Shown: positions 34,551 to 44,289, counted from the stretch's first letter. The stretch is 64,000 nucleotides of DNA from Sphingobacterium sp. PCS056 (GCF_023273895.1 NZ_CP096883.1:372001-436000), one strand, 5' to 3'. Numbers and translations are program-made. Notes: a model not told the origin generated them from the letters alone.

Positions 34551-34606
34551 TTAATATAAAATAGAAAGAGCTTATCATGTGATAAGCTCTTTCTATTTTA
34601 TATTAA
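34551..34606. terminator. Very long perfect inverted repeat, bidirectional terminator
   Basis: Arms of 27 nt (34551-34577 and 34580-34606) are exact reverse complements with a 2-nt spacer (TG). The GC-containing centre (AGAGCTTATCA) is flanked by AT-rich ends that give T-tracts in both directions. It lies between the convergent second lpd gene and the LacI gene. Confidence 0.88.
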
Positions 34607-34616
34607 AAAAGAAGGA

Positions 34617-35624
34617 TTACATAATCAATCTTGATTTGAAAACAATCTGTTGTGGAGCCAAGCCTGCATTATTTATTTTCTCAAATAAAATCTCTGCAGC
34701 CTTTTTGGCTTGATTTCCTGGAAATTGTTCGATACAACCCATTGGAGGATTTTCCATATATTTCCATAAAGGATAATTAGCATAGCTAATAAAATGAATA
34801 TCATGATTTAAAACCAGTCCCCTGTTTCGAGCTGCCTTCATAACATCCAAGGTCACAAAATCATTGAAAGAAACAACAGCAGTTGGCCTTTCCGGTAGAG
34901 CATACAGTTTTTCCATAGCTGCCTCATTCCCTTCAGTAGTCAGATCTGTATTTACAATATATTTTTCATCATAATCCAAACCATTACGCTTTAATGCAGA
35001 CAAGAAAGAATTTTTGCGCTCTTCACTTGCAGGAAGCAATTGGGGGCCATTGATAAGTGCTATTTTAACATGACCTCGAGCAACAAAAGCATCAATTGCC
35101 TCATTCATACCAGTTGCAAGATCACTCTCCACTTTATTGATTTTAGGAATATCAGGAACGCAGTCAAAAAATACAATAGGAGTTCCAGAGTTTTCTAATT
35201 TCTCTAGAAACTCTAAGTTTGTTGTATTCTTTCCTACTGACATCAAAACCCCGTCAACACGATGACTCTTAAATGTTTTCAATATCCTTTCTTCCCTTTC
35301 AGCATCATCCAATGATTGGCCCATGATTACGGTATACTTACGATCATTAGACACATTTTCAATTTCACTAATTGCAGAAGAAAAGAATGGTTCAGAAAGG
35401 CTTGGTAATAAAACACCGATCGTAAACGTTTTTCGTTGCTTAAAAAATATAGCCGTTTGATTTGGCTCGTAATTCAATTCCTCAGCCACTTTTTTCACAC
35501 GCATGGTCGTCACTAACCCAATACTTGGATGATCATTCAATGCTCGAGATACAGTAGATGGCGAAATTTTTAGCTTCTTAGCTATTTCTTTGATTGTGGT
35601 TGGTTTATCCCCTTGCATACTCAT
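34617..35624 (-). CDS. LacI family transcriptional regulator
   Basis: 335-aa repressor-type protein. N-terminal HTH (about 10-35: TTIKEIAKKLKISPSTVSRALND) with the hinge LNYEPNQTA, then a periplasmic-binding-protein-like sensor (about 65-335) with GVLLPSLSEPFFS and FDCVPDIP. It probably senses a sugar or sugar-like ligand. No sugar gene is adjacent, so its regulon lies elsewhere or includes only itself. Start ATG 35624 or 35618 (MQGDKP). Confidence 0.93.
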   Translation of the reverse strand: MSMQGDKPTTIKEIAKKLKISPSTVSRALNDHPSIGLVTTMRVKKVAEELNYEPNQTAIFFKQRKTFTIGVLLPSLSEPFFSSAISEIENVSNDRKYTVIMGQSLDDAEREERILKTFKSHRVDGVLMSVGKNTTNLEFLEKLENSGTPIVFFDCVPDIPKINKVESDLATGMNEAIDAFVARGHVKIALINGPQLLPASEERKNSFLSALKRNGLDYDEKYIVNTDLTTEGNEAAMEKLYALPERPTAVVSFNDFVTLDVMKAARNRGLVLNHDIHFISYANYPLWKYMENPPMGCIEQFPGNQAKKAAEILFEKINNAGLAPQQIVFKSRLIM

Positions 35625-35761
35625 AGTCGAATCTCACTAAATTTACATTCCGATAAATATAACATTTTTTAGCATATTTTTAGAATAAGAGTTTTATTTA
35701 AGAAAAGACAGATTTAAATGCAAATTATAAACAATTGACTATCAATAGCTAAATCGAAAAA

Positions 35762-36307
35762 CTACCGATCAATATGTACAAATTCACTTTTAGCTATTTG
35801 AAGTTCTTCAGCGATAAAATCCAAGGGTTCCAGATTACGAAACTGCAACTCATCGACAAAATATACCCTTAATTTAGAAGCCAATGCACCCCATTCAATA
35901 TGCTTTATTTTATTCAATTGCATTAACGGATTACCTTTTGTCAAAATACAAATCTGTTTACCATCAGTAACAATAGCGTTCAACAATTCTATGATACCAT
36001 CCTTCATCAATAATTTAACTGGTAGTACCGCGTTGACAAATAGTCGCTCAAAATGCTCTTTATACTTCAGATCAAAATGAAAATTATCTGCCGCATGCTC
36101 AAAAATTAGCTCTTCACCCTGATGCTCCAAATGATCTTTAAAGAAAGAAACCAAATCAGCTTGAGGCGGAAAAGTCTCCGTAAACTCCAAAAAGTTAGCA
36201 AAGAGATAATACACCTGTAATACATAATCTCGCTTTGGATAAATAACGTCATCCAATTCAAAAATAAAAACTTTTTTATCTGAAGGAAAGTCCTGATATT
36301 TTAACAT
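35762..36307 (-). CDS. Degenerate HAD-like protein
   Basis: 181-aa protein from ATG 36307, 5 nt after the upstream gene; an earlier in-frame ATG at 36334 would overlap it. It resembles a haloacid-dehalogenase fold: motif I is KKVFIFELDDVIYP, with Glu where the nucleophilic Asp belongs (E-L-D-D-V instead of DxDxT), motif II is ICILTKGN, and the chain stops at EFVHIDR where motif IV would come. I infer loss of phosphatase activity, so a pseudoenzyme or truncated protein. Function unknown; tightly coupled to the pre-ATP-grasp-like gene. Confidence 0.7.
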   Translation of the reverse strand: MLKYQDFPSDKKVFIFELDDVIYPKRDYVLQVYYLFANFLEFTETFPPQADLVSFFKDHLEHQGEELIFEHAADNFHFDLKYKEHFERLFVNAVLPVKLLMKDGIIELLNAIVTDGKQICILTKGNPLMQLNKIKHIEWGALASKLRVYFVDELQFRNLEPLDFIAEELQIAKSEFVHIDR

Positions 36308-36312
36308 AAAAA

Positions 36313-36801
36313 TTAATCTTTTGCCACAGCACACAGAGCGAAATCATCGCCCGAGTCAGAAATTATAAACAAACCGTCCATGGATGAATCAACCGTTTCA
36401 AAATCATTAAGTAAAGATTTACCAGCAATTAATAAAACCAAAGCCAATTCTTTGCTCGGATTCTCAATTACAAAGTAGTCTTGCAATACATCATGCGAGG
36501 GTACAATTACTTTAATATCATATTCTTCAAATAAAACTTTAGCCTCAGATAAAGGTTCAAATTCATAACTCCCCAAAGGCAAAACGTAATCAATATGTTG
36601 GTCTAAACTTATTTTTAGTACTTCATGCGCATATGTCGGCATTAGCCCAGCTGGAATTTTAAAATATTTTCCAGAATTTAATAACAGCGATGGAATTTCT
36701 TCCGAACTCGCAAAAAAAACATCAAATTCATGCTCTAATAGCTTAGCAATACGCTGTCCTAACCCTCTAGTACCAAAGGTTATCAGTATTCTTTTCTTCA
36801 T
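36313..36801 (-). CDS. Hypothetical protein with pre-ATP-grasp/Rossmann-like domain
   Basis: 162-aa protein with a clear nucleotide-fold start, KRILITFGTRGLGQRIAKLLE, then LPLGSYEFEPLSEAK and IKVIVPSHDVLQDYF. These resemble the N-terminal (pre-ATP-grasp) domain of carbamoyl-phosphate-synthase-like enzymes, but the ATP-grasp domain itself is absent; the C-terminal 40 residues do not match it. No function can be given. It is the first gene of an operon with the degenerate HAD-like gene. Confidence 0.6.
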   Translation of the reverse strand: MKKRILITFGTRGLGQRIAKLLEHEFDVFFASSEEIPSLLLNSGKYFKIPAGLMPTYAHEVLKISLDQHIDYVLPLGSYEFEPLSEAKVLFEEYDIKVIVPSHDVLQDYFVIENPSKELALVLLIAGKSLLNDFETVDSSMDGLFIISDSGDDFALCAVAKD

Positions 36802-36944
36802 CAGAATAATTATTTAATTAATGAGTGTTAGCTATGTAGATATTATTGAGCCCGTTTCACTCGATTTTAAAAACGTTGAAGCTATCATAAACACGAGATA
36901 CCACGTAAAAGTATGCCAACAGTATTCATGATGTTCAACATATA

Positions 36945-37604
36945 TTATAATGCAATCACATTCCCGTCGCGCATATGAATGGTGCGATCAGAGATACGAG
37001 CCAACTCCTCATTATGAGTAACGATAACAAAAGTTTGTTGAAATTTATCTCTAAGATCAAAAAACAATTGATGTAGTGCCGTAGCATTCTCCGAATCCAA
37101 ATTACCAGAAGGTTCATCAGCAAGGATAATAAATGGATTATTAATCAGCGCACGCGCAACCGACACCCGCTGTTGTTCTCCTCCGGACATATGTGTAGGT
37201 TTATGGCTGGCACGATGTGCTACACCAAGCAAATCCAATATCTCCATGGCACGAATCTCTGCCTCTTTACGTCCTACACCTTTGATAAAAGCAGGTATAC
37301 ATACATTCTCTAATGCCGTAAATTCAGGTAGTAAATGATGAAACTGAAACACAAAACCGATGTGTTCATTGCGAAATGCACTGAGTTTTTTTGCGCTCAA
37401 ACCACTAATATTAGTCCCATTAATATACAATTCACCTTTATCAGCCAAATCCAAAGTCCCGATAATGTGAAGAAGCGTACTTTTTCCAGCCCCAGAGGCG
37501 CCAACAATACTCACGATTTCACCTTTTGCAACTTCGATATCCACACCTTTTAAAATAGGCAAAGGACCATATGATTTGAAAATACTTTTGGCTTGTAACA
37601 TCAT
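36945..37604 (-). CDS. lolD: Lipoprotein-releasing ABC transporter ATPase (LolD-like)
   Basis: 219-aa ATPase with Walker [11 protein letters not shown]-loop [16 protein letters not shown], signature [15 protein letters not shown], Walker [13 protein letters not shown] and H-loop VTHNEELA. Sequence and length suit LolD, which powers LolCE in moving outer-membrane lipoproteins out of the inner membrane. No LolC/E permease adjoins, which is common in Bacteroidota. Minus strand, single gene, divergent from sucC. Confidence 0.87.
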   Translation of the reverse strand: MMLQAKSIFKSYGPLPILKGVDIEVAKGEIVSIVGASGAGKSTLLHIIGTLDLADKGELYINGTNISGLSAKKLSAFRNEHIGFVFQFHHLLPEFTALENVCIPAFIKGVGRKEAEIRAMEILDLLGVAHRASHKPTHMSGGEQQRVSVARALINNPFIILADEPSGNLDSENATALHQLFFDLRDKFQQTFVIVTHNEELARISDRTIHMRDGNVIAL

Positions 37605-37724
37605 ATGACAAAGTTAAATATTTTTTACGAACAAACCCTTTGAATAAATCAAGACCTTTTAACTCCATATCCGCCAATTAGTATATAATAAAAGTCAATT
37701 TAAGCTAAATTTATGCTCCAGAAC

Positions 37725-37755
37725 TTGACCATTCACTTAAAAAATAATACTTTTA
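37725..37755 (+). promoter_or_regulatory. Candidate sucC promoter
   Basis: TTG at 37725-37727, 20-nt spacer and TACTTTTA at 37748-37755, one mismatch from TAnnTTTG, ending 19 nt before the ATG. Confidence 0.5.
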
Positions 37756-37774
37756 CAACACAAACATTTTTGCA

Positions 37775-38968
37775 ATGAACATTCACGAATATCAAGGAAA
37801 AGAAATACTTAAAAGTTTTGGCGTAAGAGTACAAGAAGGTATTGTTGCTGAAACTCCAGAGCAAGCTGTAGAAGCTGCTAAAAAATTGAAAGAAGAATAC
37901 AATTCGGACTGGGTTGTAATCAAGGCTCAAATTCATGCTGGTGGTCGCGGTAAAGGTGGTGGCGTTAAATTAGCTAAAAACCTAGAAGAAGTATCACAAC
38001 GTGCTACAGATATCATCGGTATGCAATTAGTAACTCCTCAAACTGGTGCTGAAGGTAAAAAAGTAAATAAAGTATTAGTTGCTCAAGATGTTTACTATCC
38101 TGGTGAAAGTGAAACTAAAGAATTTTATGTATCTGTGTTATTAGACCGTACAAAAGGTCGTAATATCATTATGTATTCTACAGAAGGTGGAATGGATATT
38201 GAAGAAGTAGCAGAGAAAACTCCAAACTTAATCTTCAAAGAAGAAATCGACCCTAAAGTTGGTTTACAAGGTTTCCAAGCACGTAAAATTGCTTTCAACT
38301 TAGGTTTAACAGGTGCTGCACACAAAGAAATGGTGAAGTTCGTTGCTGCTTTATACAAAGCATACGATTCAACAGATTCTTCGATGTTCGAAATCAACCC
38401 TGTATTAAAAACATCTGACGATAAAATTTTAGCTGTAGATGCGAAAGTAGATTTAGATGAAAACGCATTATACCGTCACCCAGATTATGCAGCATTACGC
38501 GATGTAACTGAAGAAGATCCTACAGAAGTCGAAGCTGGTAAATCTAACTTAAACTACGTAAAACTTGATGGTAACGTAGGTTGTATGGTAAATGGTGCCG
38601 GTCTTGCAATGGCAACCATGGACATCATCAAAATTGCTGGTGGTGAGCCTGCAAACTTCTTAGATGTAGGTGGTACTGCAAATGCTGAAACTGTAAAAGC
38701 TGGTTTTAATATTATTTTATCAGATCCAAATGTAAAAGCAATCTTAATTAACATTTTCGGTGGTATCGTTCGTTGTGACCGTGTAGCACAAGGTGTAATT
38801 GATGCTTACAATGAAATCGGTAATATCCCTGTACCAATTATCGTACGTCTTCAAGGTACTAATGCTGCTGAAGCAAAAAAACTAATTGATGATTCAGGCT
38901 TACAAGTTTATTCTGCAATTCAATTACATGAAGCTGCTGAATTAGTAACAAAAGTATTAAAAGGTTAA
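37775..38968 (+). CDS. sucC: Succinyl-CoA synthetase beta subunit
   Basis: ADP/GDP-forming subunit of the TCA-cycle enzyme interconverting succinyl-CoA and succinate, 397 aa. MNIHEYQGKEIL start, the ATP-grasp region with KAQIHAGGRGKGGGVKLA, EINPV, and the C-terminal flavodoxin-like CoA-ligase domain with GAGLAMATMDIIK and NIFGGIVRCD. The alpha subunit sucD is not adjacent, an arrangement seen in many Bacteroidota. Followed by a strong terminator. Confidence 0.96.
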   Translation: MNIHEYQGKEILKSFGVRVQEGIVAETPEQAVEAAKKLKEEYNSDWVVIKAQIHAGGRGKGGGVKLAKNLEEVSQRATDIIGMQLVTPQTGAEGKKVNKVLVAQDVYYPGESETKEFYVSVLLDRTKGRNIIMYSTEGGMDIEEVAEKTPNLIFKEEIDPKVGLQGFQARKIAFNLGLTGAAHKEMVKFVAALYKAYDSTDSSMFEINPVLKTSDDKILAVDAKVDLDENALYRHPDYAALRDVTEEDPTEVEAGKSNLNYVKLDGNVGCMVNGAGLAMATMDIIKIAGGEPANFLDVGGTANAETVKAGFNIILSDPNVKAILINIFGGIVRCDRVAQGVIDAYNEIGNIPVPIIVRLQGTNAAEAKKLIDDSGLQVYSAIQLHEAAELVTKVLKG

Positions 38969-38990
38969 TTTCCCTTTAAAAACAATATCA

Positions 38991-39022
38991 AAAGCCTCTG
39001 GAAATTTTCAGAGGCTTTTTTA
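38991..39022 (+). terminator. Terminator after sucC
   Basis: Stem AAAGCCTCTG/CAGAGGCTTT with an 8-nt loop, then T5. Confidence 0.88.
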
Positions 39023-39152
39023 ATTGAATAAATATATACAATTTCTAAATAAATCACTGATTTTTATAAATTATACGCTATTTTTGAATCTCGTATAAAA
39101 AAATAAGATCCTGATCTGATATTTAGACCTTATTTGAAATGCTACAATAAAA

Positions 39153-40598
39153 ATGGAACATACTCGTATAAAAGAATTATTAAATGCCACTGATTTTGGG
39201 CATGAAGTTATTGTTAAAGGTTGGGTTAAAACTTTCCGTAACAATCAATTTATAGCAATTAATGATGGATCTTCCGTTCACAATATCCAAGCAGTAGTTG
39301 ATTTTGAAAACACACCAGAAGCTTTGTTAAAAAGAATCACAACTGGTGCTGCATTACGTGTAAAGGGAAATTTAGTTGAATCACAAGGTAAAGGTCAAAA
39401 AGTTGAGATCAAAGTAAACGAATTGACGATTTTAGGTGATTCAGATGCTGAAAAATATCCTTTACAACCCAAAAAGCACAGTTTAGAGTTTTTACGTGAA
39501 ATCGCTCATTTACGTTTTCGCACAACAACTTTTAATGCCGTATTTAAAGTTCGTAACGCCCTGGCATTTGCAGTACACAAGTTTTTCAATGATAAAGATT
39601 TTGTATATATGCATACTCCAATTATCACAGGATCTGATGCCGAAGGTGCAGGAGAAATGTTCCGTGTGACAGCACTAGATCTCAATAATCTTCCACGTAC
39701 AGAAAGTGGTGACATTGACTTTAAAGAAGATTTTTTCGGCAAATCAACAAACTTAACAGTTTCTGGACAATTAGAAGGTGAACTAGCTGCAATGGCATTT
39801 GGCAACATCTATACATTTGGACCAACATTTCGTGCTGAAAATTCAAATACGACACGTCACTTAGCAGAATTCTGGATGATTGAACCAGAGATGGCGTTTT
39901 ACGAATTAGAAGATAACATGGATCTTGCAGAAGATTTGCTCAAATATGTGATCAAATATGCACTGGATACATGCCCCGAAGAAATTGAATTCTTAAAAAC
40001 ACGTTTATTAGAAGAAGAAAAAAATAAACCTGCTGCAGAAAGAGCAGAGCTAAATCTAATCGACAAATTAACATTTGTACTCAACAATGATTTCGAACGT
40101 GTAACCTATACAGAAGCCATTGATATATTAAAACGTAGCAAACCAAATCAAAAGAAGCAATTCAAATACTTAATTGACGAATGGGGAGCTGATTTACAAT
40201 CCGAGCACGAACGTTATTTAGTTGAGAAACACTATAAAAAACCAGTCATACTCATTGATTATCCAGCGGAGATCAAATCATTTTATATGAAGCAAAATGA
40301 TATTGATGCCAACGGGCACAAAACAGTACGTGCTATGGATATACTTTTCCCTGGTATCGGTGAGATGGTAGGCGGATCCCAACGCGAAGAAAATCTGGAC
40401 AAGTTATTAACCAGAATGGCTGAAGTTAATATCCCAGCAGAAGAAATGGAATGGTTTTTAGATACACGTCGTTATGGTTCGGCACCTCACTCAGGATTTG
40501 GATTAGGATTTGAGCGTTTAGTATTATTCGTAACAGGTATGACCAATATTAGAGATGTCATCCCATTTCCGCGCACGCCAAACAACGCAGAATTTTAA
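39153..40598 (+). CDS. asnS: Asparaginyl-tRNA synthetase
   Basis: Class IIb synthetase charging tRNA-Asn, 481 aa. N-terminal OB-fold anticodon-binding domain (about 10-105: [15 protein letters not shown]), then motif 2 [15 protein letters not shown] and motif 3 [21 protein letters not shown] with IPFPRTPNN at the C-terminus. The presence of a dedicated AsnRS means this organism can charge Asn directly. A TATTTTTG box lies upstream but without a clear -33. Confidence 0.96.
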   Translation: MEHTRIKELLNATDFGHEVIVKGWVKTFRNNQFIAINDGSSVHNIQAVVDFENTPEALLKRITTGAALRVKGNLVESQGKGQKVEIKVNELTILGDSDAEKYPLQPKKHSLEFLREIAHLRFRTTTFNAVFKVRNALAFAVHKFFNDKDFVYMHTPIITGSDAEGAGEMFRVTALDLNNLPRTESGDIDFKEDFFGKSTNLTVSGQLEGELAAMAFGNIYTFGPTFRAENSNTTRHLAEFWMIEPEMAFYELEDNMDLAEDLLKYVIKYALDTCPEEIEFLKTRLLEEEKNKPAAERAELNLIDKLTFVLNNDFERVTYTEAIDILKRSKPNQKKQFKYLIDEWGADLQSEHERYLVEKHYKKPVILIDYPAEIKSFYMKQNDIDANGHKTVRAMDILFPGIGEMVGGSQREENLDKLLTRMAEVNIPAEEMEWFLDTRRYGSAPHSGFGLGFERLVLFVTGMTNIRDVIPFPRTPNNAEF

Positions 40599-40615
40599 TC
40601 AATAGCAAACACATA

Positions 40616-40657
40616 AAAAGCGGTCAAAACCCATTCAGTTTTGGCCGCTTTTCTTTT
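40616..40657 (+). terminator. Terminator after asnS
   Basis: Stem of 15 bp with one G-U pair, AAAAGCGGTCAAAAC paired with GTTTTGGCCGCTTTT, 7-nt loop, then TCTTTT. Confidence 0.88.
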
Positions 40658-40698
40658 ATATACAAATAATTTGTAATTTAGCAATATATCAAAGTCTT

Positions 40699-41319
40699 AT
40701 GTTAGTCCGAATATACGATAATAATCCAAATGAGAAATCAATACAACAAGTAGTTGATATTCTAAAAAAAGGTGGAGTTATCATCTACCCCACCGATACG
40801 GTTTACGGTATCGGATGCGACATTACGAATCAGAAAGCTATTGAAAAAGTTTGTGAAATTCGAGGGTTAAAAGCCGACAAGGCCAATCTATCCTTTATTT
40901 GCTATGACCTGACAGATATATCACTATATACCAAACCTTTCGATACAACAGTCTTTAGGGTATTAAAAAAAGCTCTACCTGGACCATTCACTTTTATATT
41001 CAATGCCAGTAGCCAAGTTCCAAAATTATTAAGTTCAAAAAAGAAAACTGTAGGTATTCGGGTTCCTGATAATAATATCGTACGTGAAATAGTTCGTGTA
41101 CTGGGCAACCCCATTGTCACAGCCTCCATTCGTGATGAAGACGACATTTTAGAATATTCGACAGATCCTGAACTCATTCACGAAAAATATGAAAACTTGG
41201 TCGATTTAGTTATTGATGGCGGTTACGGTGATAATGTTGCCTCAACAGTTGTAGATCTGACAGAAGGTGAATTTGAAATCATCAGAGCTGGTAAAGGAAA
41301 TTTAGAGGAATATCTATAA
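40699..41319 (+). CDS. L-threonylcarbamoyladenylate synthase
   Basis: 206-aa YrdC/TsaC-family protein that makes the threonylcarbamoyl-AMP needed for t6A37 in tRNAs reading ANN codons. It shows IIYPTDTVYGIGCDI, the KADKANLSFIC segment with lysines binding nucleotide, PGPFTFIF and VGIRVPDN, then VTASIRDEDD. Length matches YrdC/YwlC single-domain proteins, without the Sua5 C-terminal domain. Its 3' end overlaps by 6 nt the convergent SRPBCC gene. Confidence 0.92.
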   Translation: MLVRIYDNNPNEKSIQQVVDILKKGGVIIYPTDTVYGIGCDITNQKAIEKVCEIRGLKADKANLSFICYDLTDISLYTKPFDTTVFRVLKKALPGPFTFIFNASSQVPKLLSSKKKTVGIRVPDNNIVREIVRVLGNPIVTASIRDEDDILEYSTDPELIHEKYENLVDLVIDGGYGDNVASTVVDLTEGEFEIIRAGKGNLEEYL

Positions 41320-41760
41320 GATATTCCTATTCTCCACCTGTTCTTTTAAAGCCACATTAAAAGACTTAAAATCATTGTAGGTTACACCATAGATCATCTT
41401 TCGAAAAAAATAAATCAACACTCCCGAAAAGTATTCTCCTTGAGTCAAAACTGTTTCATGATCAGATTTTTTCTCGAGTATAAAATAATGTTCACCATCA
41501 AACAATCCTGGTACAATAAGACTACCCTTCCAACGAAGTTCCTTCAAAGGAGTAATGTTTAGAAACAGAGGATTCATATTCATACTGGGCCCCTTAGACT
41601 GTTCTAATCTAACCTTAGATCTTTGTCCAACACTTGGAATAGAAAAAAACTGCTTTATTGTAGGACTCCAGTCCGGATATTTATTAAAATCAGACAATAC
41701 GATCCAAACCGATTCGATTGAAGCTTTAATAGTGATTGAATTTTCGATATGTGCTTTCAT
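41314..41760 (-). CDS. SRPBCC (START-like) domain protein
   Basis: 148-aa polyketide cyclase/dehydrase-like helix-grip protein. It begins with ENSITIKASIESVWIVLSDFNKYPDWSP, the signature of SRPBCC domains, and later has GLFDGEHYFILE and TQGEYFSGVL. Such proteins bind hydrophobic ligands; ligand unknown. Gene overlaps the threonylcarbamoyl-AMP synthase end on the opposite strand and lies 44 nt after the Crp-family regulator gene. Confidence 0.85.
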   Translation of the reverse strand: MKAHIENSITIKASIESVWIVLSDFNKYPDWSPTIKQFFSIPSVGQRSKVRLEQSKGPSMNMNPLFLNITPLKELRWKGSLIVPGLFDGEHYFILEKKSDHETVLTQGEYFSGVLIYFFRKMIYGVTYNDFKSFNVALKEQVENRNIL

Positions 41761-41804
41761 ATACCAAAACTAGTATATTCAAACAACCATGCCCTTGACT
41801 TTTA

Positions 41805-42377
41805 TCAAGAATTTATCTTCGCTCTAATACGGCTCAAAGTTTCAGGAGACATACCCAATACAGAAGCTATATATTGAAGAGGAACACGATTAAACAGCGC
41901 TTTATTCTGTTCAAAATACAAATGGTAACGTTCCTCAGCCGTATGAGCTATAAAATTATAAATACGATCTTCTAATTGTAAAAAACACTTGGCAATAAAT
42001 CGCTTCTCTAAACGATTCCAGTCAGGTATATGTGTTTCAAATTGAAGATAATCCTTTTTAGAAATGGAAAGCAATTTAGTATCTGTCAACATCTGGATGC
42101 TCCAACGCGCAGGTTGATCAAAAAGAAATGAAGATAGATCCGTAACAAAGTACCCCTCCTGTCCTATCCATTGTGTAACCTCGCCTGAGGCCGTTTCTTT
42201 AAAAACCCTTACGATCCCAGATTGAATAAAACTCAATCGCTCACAACGATTATACTGTTCTAAAAAATAGGTGCCTTTTGACAGATTTTCTTCCAAGAAA
42301 GAAGATAATATAGGTGTTAGGTTCTTTGGAGAAATATCAAAAAGTTGAATGATTTGGGATTCAAAAAATGTATTCAT
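41805..42377 (-). CDS. Crp/Fnr family transcriptional regulator
   Basis: 190-aa regulator with an N-terminal cyclic-nucleotide-binding-like beta-roll (about 20-115: GTYFLEQYNRCERLSFIQSG) and a C-terminal winged HTH (about 145-187: VPLQYIASVLGMSPETLSRIR). It lacks a cluster of N-terminal Cys residues, so it is not an Fnr-type iron-sulphur sensor, and the cyclic-nucleotide-binding residues are poorly matched. Ligand unknown. Typical of the small Crp-like regulators abundant in Sphingobacteriaceae. Confidence 0.9.
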   Translation of the reverse strand: MNTFFESQIIQLFDISPKNLTPILSSFLEENLSKGTYFLEQYNRCERLSFIQSGIVRVFKETASGEVTQWIGQEGYFVTDLSSFLFDQPARWSIQMLTDTKLLSISKKDYLQFETHIPDWNRLEKRFIAKCFLQLEDRIYNFIAHTAEERYHLYFEQNKALFNRVPLQYIASVLGMSPETLSRIRAKINS

Positions 42378-42405
42378 CTATTGAAGATAATCATTTCAAA
42401 TTAAA

Positions 42406-42741
42406 TTATAGGACCACTAGCTCCTCGACAATAACACGGCCCACATGCTCATTGACACGCCCGAGTATCTGTTTACGCATTAAAACCAGTTCATTTTTAA
42501 TAACTGCAGATTCGACTTTCACAAATAGCTTTTTATCTTTGATATAAATTTGCTTTGTACGGTTAGCAATAGCTTTACCAATCAATGTCGGCCACACTGC
42601 CAAAATAGAAGTTTCCTCAAATTTACGTTTTAATTTGTATGCATCAAGAAGACGTTCAATAGCTTCCTTTATGGTGATATCATCACTAGAACGAATATAT
42701 TCCAATGCACCTTTATACTTCTTATCATACATAAACTTCAC
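42406..42741 (-). CDS. DUF721 (DciA-like) protein
   Basis: 111-aa protein matching DUF721, a small nucleic-acid-binding domain: SIKEAIERLLDAYKLKRK-like ITIKEAIERLLDAYKL, VWPTLIGKAIANRTKQIYIKDKKL. DciA of this family helps load the replicative helicase in many bacteria, including Bacteroidota, so a DnaB-loading role is plausible. The start codon overlaps the recF end by 17 nt, implying coupling with a replication/repair gene, as often seen. Confidence 0.8.
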   Translation of the reverse strand: MKFMYDKKYKGALEYIRSSDDITIKEAIERLLDAYKLKRKFEETSILAVWPTLIGKAIANRTKQIYIKDKKLFVKVESAVIKNELVLMRKQILGRVNEHVGRVIVEELVVL

Positions 42742-43828
42742 CTCCTGCTATGTCAAAGATACGTACTGGACTAGCAATCGCATCAAAAATTCGCTTAATT
42801 CTTTTTGCATCTGTATCTGTCAGAAAAATTTGACCAAATTCATCATCCGAAACCATCTGCATCAACTTGTGGGTACGCTTATCATCCAATTTATCAAAGA
42901 TATCATCCAAAAGCAAAAGAGGTTTAAACCCTTTCTTTTGTTGAAAGAAAGAATATTGGGCTAGTTTTAATGCGATTAAAAAAGATTTTTGTTGTCCCTG
43001 AGACCCAAATTTTTTCAAAGGCATGCCTCCGTGAATCGTAAAAATCAAATCATCTTTATGGATACCAACCGAAGTTCTCTCCAACGCGCGATCCCGATCA
43101 AGATTTTTCTCTAAAATATTCAAAAACGAATCCTCCATTAAAGGAGACTCATAGACAAGCTGAACAGTCTCAGCATTCTCAGTAAGATATAGATAATGAC
43201 GATCAAACTCCGGCTGAAATTCAGTCATAAAAGCAACACGTTTACCATATATTACTGTACCAACTTCTTCAAGTTGCATATTTAAAACCTCAACAAGCCC
43301 CAAATCCAATACACCACTTTGCTTAGCCTGCTTCAACAGCATATTACGTTGGGCAATGATCTTATTATAAATGATAAGTGTATCCAGGTATTTATTATCA
43401 GTCTGAGAAATGACATTATCAATAAATTTACGGCGTTCTTCACTACCATCCGTAATAATCATACTGTCATTAGGAGAAATCATCACTAAAGGAAATTGAC
43501 CGATATGATCAGCCAATCTAGGATAATCTTTTTTATTCTTCTTGAACTGTTTCTTTTGATTACGTTTGATGCTACAGGATATCACATCATGAAGCTGATC
43601 CTTTTCAAAAGACCCCTGCAACATAAACCAATCTTGGCCCTGTTTGATATGTTGCGAGTCAATGGGATTAAAATAACTTTTACACAAAGAAAGATAGTGG
43701 ATAGCATCCAACAGATTTGTCTTACCAACACCATTATCCCCGGCAAAAGCATTTACCTCTGGCAAGAATTCTAAAGAAGATTCTGAATAATTTTTAAAAT
43801 TTAAAACTGAAAGCTGACGCAACCACAT
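42725..43828 (-). CDS. recF: DNA replication and repair protein RecF
   Basis: SMC-like ATPase of 367 aa that with RecO/RecR loads RecA at gapped DNA. Walker A GDNGVGKTNLLDAI at residues about 30-43, the ABC signature KFGSQGQQKSFLIALKLAQ, and Walker B PLLLLDDIFDKLDDKR. The N-terminus LSVLNFKNYSESSLEF is typical. It is co-transcribed with DUF721; the DUF4834 gene lies upstream 35 nt away on the same strand. Confidence 0.95.
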   Translation of the reverse strand: MWLRQLSVLNFKNYSESSLEFLPEVNAFAGDNGVGKTNLLDAIHYLSLCKSYFNPIDSQHIKQGQDWFMLQGSFEKDQLHDVISCSIKRNQKKQFKKNKKDYPRLADHIGQFPLVMISPNDSMIITDGSEERRKFIDNVISQTDNKYLDTLIIYNKIIAQRNMLLKQAKQSGVLDLGLVEVLNMQLEEVGTVIYGKRVAFMTEFQPEFDRHYLYLTENAETVQLVYESPLMEDSFLNILEKNLDRDRALERTSVGIHKDDLIFTIHGGMPLKKFGSQGQQKSFLIALKLAQYSFFQQKKGFKPLLLLDDIFDKLDDKRTHKLMQMVSDDEFGQIFLTDTDAKRIKRIFDAIASPVRIFDIAGGEVYV

Positions 43829-43863
43829 AGCACAAAGATACGCTATTTTGAACAGGAAGTCAT

Positions 43864-44187
43864 TTATTTTATTTCCTCAAAATCTACAAATTCACCAGCA
43901 TCGTCAGCCACTTTTCTTTTATGTTCCTGTTTAGGTGGAACATAATCTACCGAAATACGTCCATCGTTTTTTGGTGCCGATTGTGAGCGGTTATCACCTT
44001 GACCAAATGTCTCATAATGGAAAGAACCCCCTCCATTGGTATAAGTAGAGCCACCTTGCTGCTGCGCTTTTTTCATAAGCTTTTCCGCAGCCTTACGCAT
44101 CGCAAATGGTAATAATAATCGTATTAAGAATTTAACTAAATACCATACAGCGAAAGCAATCAATAAAAATTTTAATAATCCTGCCAT
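43864..44187 (-). CDS. DUF4834 family membrane protein
   Basis: 107-aa protein with an N-terminal transmembrane segment (about 4-25) followed by a basic region and a low-complexity Gly/Gln-rich part (QQGGSTYTNGGGSFHYET), ending in a charged tail. It matches the DUF4834 family of Bacteroidota, whose function is unknown. It lies upstream of recF by 35 nt. Confidence 0.8.
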   Translation of the reverse strand: MAGLLKFLLIAFAVWYLVKFLIRLLLPFAMRKAAEKLMKKAQQQGGSTYTNGGGSFHYETFGQGDNRSQSAPKNDGRISVDYVPPKQEHKRKVADDAGEFVDFEEIK

Positions 44188-44289
44188 AACTTTATATTCG
44201 TTGTCATTTTATCAAAAATAATGAAACTCTTTTAAATCACTTGTCTTACAAATGTCAGTATATTTTGATTTAACAATTTTTAAGTATTT

